From the NCBI GenBank assembly GCA_027063545.1, contig JAMORN010000124.1, positions 1 to 8,041 on the forward strand: a stretch of 8,041 nt of DNA, given 5' to 3'. Shown here piece after piece: positions 5,645 to 8,041 of this stretch. Position numbers and translations under genes: made by a program. Each line of letters opens with the position of its first letter. Position 1 is the stretch's first letter. The DNA is from JAMORN01 sp027063545 [NCBI: bacterium] (GTDB lineage: Bacteria > JAMORN01). Under the pieces are notes generated by a model, which was not told the DNA's origin, made no database searches, and was given only the letters and a program-made list of their open reading frames with translations.

Positions 5645-8005
5645 TTAATCTGCCTCCTCATCAAAAGATTGAGAAGCATTTTGAAGATTTGAATACATTG
5701 TCCAAATTCCTGATGGACAAACTCCTGCACACATTCCACAACCTATACATACCTCTGGATCACTTACATATTCAAATTCACCATTTCCTAAATCCCTTCT
5801 TGTTATAGCACCTGTTGGACATGTCTCTAAACACATCCTACAATCTCTACACCAACCACAAGATACACAAAGTTGAGATTCTAAATCTTTATCAAATGCT
5901 TTATCTCTATTCTTTGTCTTTCTATATAATTTAAAGTAATCTGTATGAAGTCTATTTTTATCTATTCCCTTTCTTTCGGGCTTTTTATACTCTTTTCCAT
6001 TTAAATACGCATCTATTGATCTTGCTACCTGATAACCTGTTCCAATAGCATCTGTTATTAATCCCGGTATTATAGTATCACCAACAGCAAATACTTTTGG
6101 ATCTGAAGGTATTTGATATTTATCATTTACCTTTATTGTTCTTCTCTCTGTTATATCCTCTTTATCTAAGAAAGATAAATCTGGAGATTCTCCAATAGAA
6201 ATAAATACTGTATCTGCCTCTAAAAATCTTCCATCCTTCAACTTAACACCATTTTCTGTAATTTCTTCTGCAGAAGCCGGCCATATTATTGTTGCTCCAA
6301 GCTCTAAAAGTCTGTCCATTTCATGTTGATAAGCCTTTGGTTTAGCAATATCAATAAATGTTACATGCTTTGCGCCATGTTTGTAAGCCTCATAACCTAC
6401 ATCCATAGCAGCATTACCAGCACCTATTACAACAACCTTTTCTCCTACCTTAACCTTTTCACCTCTATTAACCTTCTTTAAGAAATCAAGTCCTTTTATA
6501 ATTCTCTCTCCTCCTGGTATAGGAATCACTCTTGGATCATGGGCACCAACTGCTACAACTACTGCATCAAATTCTTTTTTTAGCTTTAAATACAACTCTC
6601 TATCAACCTCTGTATTTGTATGAACCTTTATACCTACTTCATAAATCATTCTTATCTCTCTCTCAAGAACCCTTTCTGGAAGCCTATCCTTAGGAATAGC
6701 ATAGTACATTTTACCACCTAATTTCTCTTCCTTCTCATAAATATGAACCTCATAACCCATTCTTCTAAGTTGCCATGCTACAGAAATTCCTCCTGGACCA
6801 CCCCCAATTACTACTACCTTTTTGCCATTATATGGAGGCATCGCTGGAGTTTCTCTTTCAAGAGCTGCCTGACCAAGCCTTTTTATATCAATAGGCTCAT
6901 CAAAATCACCTCTAGTACATTCCATCATACAAAGATTTGGACACACCTCTCCACAAACACTTGCAGGAAATGGAGAATACTCAAGTATTAAATCAACAGC
7001 ATCCTTATACCTTCCCTCTCTAATTAATTTTGTTCTCTTCTGAGTTGGAATAAATGAAGGACAAGCAAAATTACAAGGAGCCATGTATTTACCATTTTCC
7101 CACATTGGGTATCTAAGTCTATTCTTACCCCTATTTACTAATGCAATCTTCTCTCCTGTATCATAAAATACATCAGAGAAAATTCCTCCTTCAACCCACT
7201 TGGTCTCTCTAAACTCTTTAACAGAAATATGTTTTGCCTTCTTTTCTAATTCCTTTTCTTCATGACTCTTTGGAATAATTTTATGCCACTCATTCCAATC
7301 TTTAGTTAATTCATCATATAATTCTGTCTTTTCAATTTTTTCTAAAAATTCCTTTAAGCCATTTTTTAAAAACTCTATATCATTCTCATCTAGTGGAAAT
7401 ACCCTCACATCATTCTCAGAAATTCCCTTAGCATTCCCTCTAAAATATACCTTTCCTCCAATCATACCAACACATGCTCTATCTCCCAAAACACTATCTC
7501 TATCGCTATCCCAACCACAAACAACTGCAATACCCCCACCCATAAACTCAAAACTAAAAGAACCAACATTCTTTAATATCCAAAGTTCTGGAGGATCTTT
7601 CTTAGGATCATGCTTCATTAAAGCACCTGTTCTTGTTCCTGCTCTACCACCTACATAAATTTTTCCACCTGCGGCAGCATGTCCAGTTGTATCACCACCA
7701 TCACCCTTTAATATTATTGTCGCTCCTGAATTTAACCATCCTACATCAGCAGGAGCAGATCCCTCTATTTCAATAGTTGTACCTTCCATTCCCATTGATC
7801 CAACACGTTGACCAGGATTATGTATCTTAAAATATAAAGGCTTACCTTCTTTATTCCACCAAGGACCTCCTATATCATGCTGACCTTCAGCAAAAATTTC
7901 AAATTCTGTTTCATCTTCATCTAAAGCCTTATATATTTGTTCAAGTAAAGCCTGAGTTGAAATTCTTCTCTTAGTTTCAGGATCATAACCATATATTACT
8001 CTCAT
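5645..8005 (-). CDS. Fusion oxidoreductase: GltB-like GXGXG domain, GltD-like FAD/NAD(P)H module and 2[4Fe-4S] ferredoxin
   Basis: A cytoplasmic 786-residue Fe-S flavoprotein (numbered from the ATG at 8005). Residues about 40-195 are a GXGXG beta-helix like the C-terminal domain of glutamate synthase large subunit (for example GHAAAGGKIYVGGRAGTRTG near 108-127). Residues about 300-665 resemble the GltD small subunit: Fe-S cysteines C311, C315, C351, C355, C359 and C363, the FAD loop GGGPGG (401-406), the NAD(P)H loop VIGAGNAAMDVG (526-537), and VFAVGDT near 638-644. The tail binds two [4Fe-4S] clusters: C719-C722-C725 with C729-P, and C753-C756-C759 with C763-P, plus extra C713 and C716. The glutaminase and FMN synthase domains of GltB are absent, so alone it cannot be a full glutamate synthase. 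It more likely moves electrons between NAD(P)H and ferredoxin, or pairs with a GltB-core protein encoded elsewhere. An in-frame ATG at 8023 would add six residues. Confidence 0.9.
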   Translation of the reverse strand: MRVIYGYDPETKRRISTQALLEQIYKALDEDETEFEIFAEGQHDIGGPWWNKEGKPLYFKIHNPGQRVGSMGMEGTTIEIEGSAPADVGWLNSGATIILKGDGGDTTGHAAAGGKIYVGGRAGTRTGALMKHDPKKDPPELWILKNVGSFSFEFMGGGIAVVCGWDSDRDSVLGDRACVGMIGGKVYFRGNAKGISENDVRVFPLDENDIEFLKNGLKEFLEKIEKTELYDELTKDWNEWHKIIPKSHEEKELEKKAKHISVKEFRETKWVEGGIFSDVFYDTGEKIALVNRGKNRLRYPMWENGKYMAPCNFACPSFIPTQKRTKLIREGRYKDAVDLILEYSPFPASVCGEVCPNLCMMECTRGDFDEPIDIKRLGQAALERETPAMPPYNGKKVVVIGGGPGGISVAWQLRRMGYEVHIYEKEEKLGGKMYYAIPKDRLPERVLEREIRMIYEVGIKVHTNTEVDRELYLKLKKEFDAVVVAVGAHDPRVIPIPGGERIIKGLDFLKKVNRGEKVKVGEKVVVIGAGNAAMDVGYEAYKHGAKHVTFIDIAKPKAYQHEMDRLLELGATIIWPASAEEITENGVKLKDGRFLEADTVFISIGESPDLSFLDKEDITERRTIKVNDKYQIPSDPKVFAVGDTIIPGLITDAIGTGYQVARSIDAYLNGKEYKKPERKGIDKNRLHTDYFKLYRKTKNRDKAFDKDLESQLCVSCGWCRDCRMCLETCPTGAITRRDLGNGEFEYVSDPEVCIGCGMCAGVCPSGIWTMYSNLQNASQSFDEEAD

Positions 8006-8015
8006 CTTTTTATTT

Positions 8016-8021
8016 CCTCCC
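8016..8021 (-). promoter_or_regulatory. Ribosome binding site that decides the flavoprotein start
   Basis: The minus strand reads GGGAGG, ten bases before the ATG at 8005. It overlaps the first codons of the longer reading from 8023 (Met-Gly-Gly), which itself has no Shine-Dalgarno site before it, only an AT-rich stretch with an in-frame TAG at 8036-8038. This favours the 8005 start, though the spacing is slightly long. Confidence 0.65.
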
Positions 8022-8041
8022 ATTAAATTTTTTAACTAGCA

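Noticed and set aside
6743-6991. 82-codon open frame on the plus strand
   Set aside because: It is antisense to the Cys-rich and FAD-binding part of the flavoprotein; its composition is that of a shadow frame.

Overview
The window is strongly AT-rich, and every gene I can support lies on the minus strand, so transcription runs from the right edge to the left. The organism looks like an anaerobic, Gram-negative-type bacterium. It has a PorV/PorQ-like outer-membrane beta-barrel gene with a signal peptide, a two-gene SufC/SufB (SMS-like) Fe-S scaffold with no other suf genes in view, and a large Fe-S flavoprotein. This mix, with A/T-ending codons and Lys/Ile/Glu-rich proteins, suggests the FCB group or an allied candidate phylum such as WOR-3 or Cloacimonadota. 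That placement is inference only.

Layout in transcription order. (1) 8005-5645: a fusion oxidoreductase made of a GltB-type GXGXG domain, a GltD-like FAD/NAD(P)H module and a C-terminal 2[4Fe-4S] ferredoxin. It ends at a clear intrinsic terminator with a perfect 12-bp stem. (2) 5514-4897: a DEDDh 3'-5' exonuclease, probably with its own promoter overlapping that terminator. (3) 4798-2496: a tight cluster of sufC, sufB and a ThiF-type E1-like adenylyltransferase, with 1-bp gaps, driven by a textbook promoter (TTGACA, 17 bp, TATTTT). (4) 2455-1943: a small N-terminally membrane-anchored protein with a Cys/His knuckle, 40 bp after thiF. (5) 1956 to the left edge: a PorV/PorQ-family outer-membrane protein, overlapping the previous gene by 14 bp and cut off by the window. 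It carries an insertion of about 460 residues that resembles a beta-propeller.

How the genes may fit together. SufC (ATPase) and SufB (scaffold) would build Fe-S clusters, needed for example by the ferredoxin-bearing flavoprotein next door. The ThiF-like enzyme is co-transcribed with them and could link sulfur-carrier activation to this machinery. The last two genes concern the cell envelope and may only share transcription. The least explained items are the propeller-bearing PorV protein, the Cys/His membrane protein, and the coupling of an E1-like enzyme to a minimal SUF system. I saw no tRNA, rRNA, CRISPR, insertion sequence or phage module. No stretch longer than 300 bases lacks a gene.
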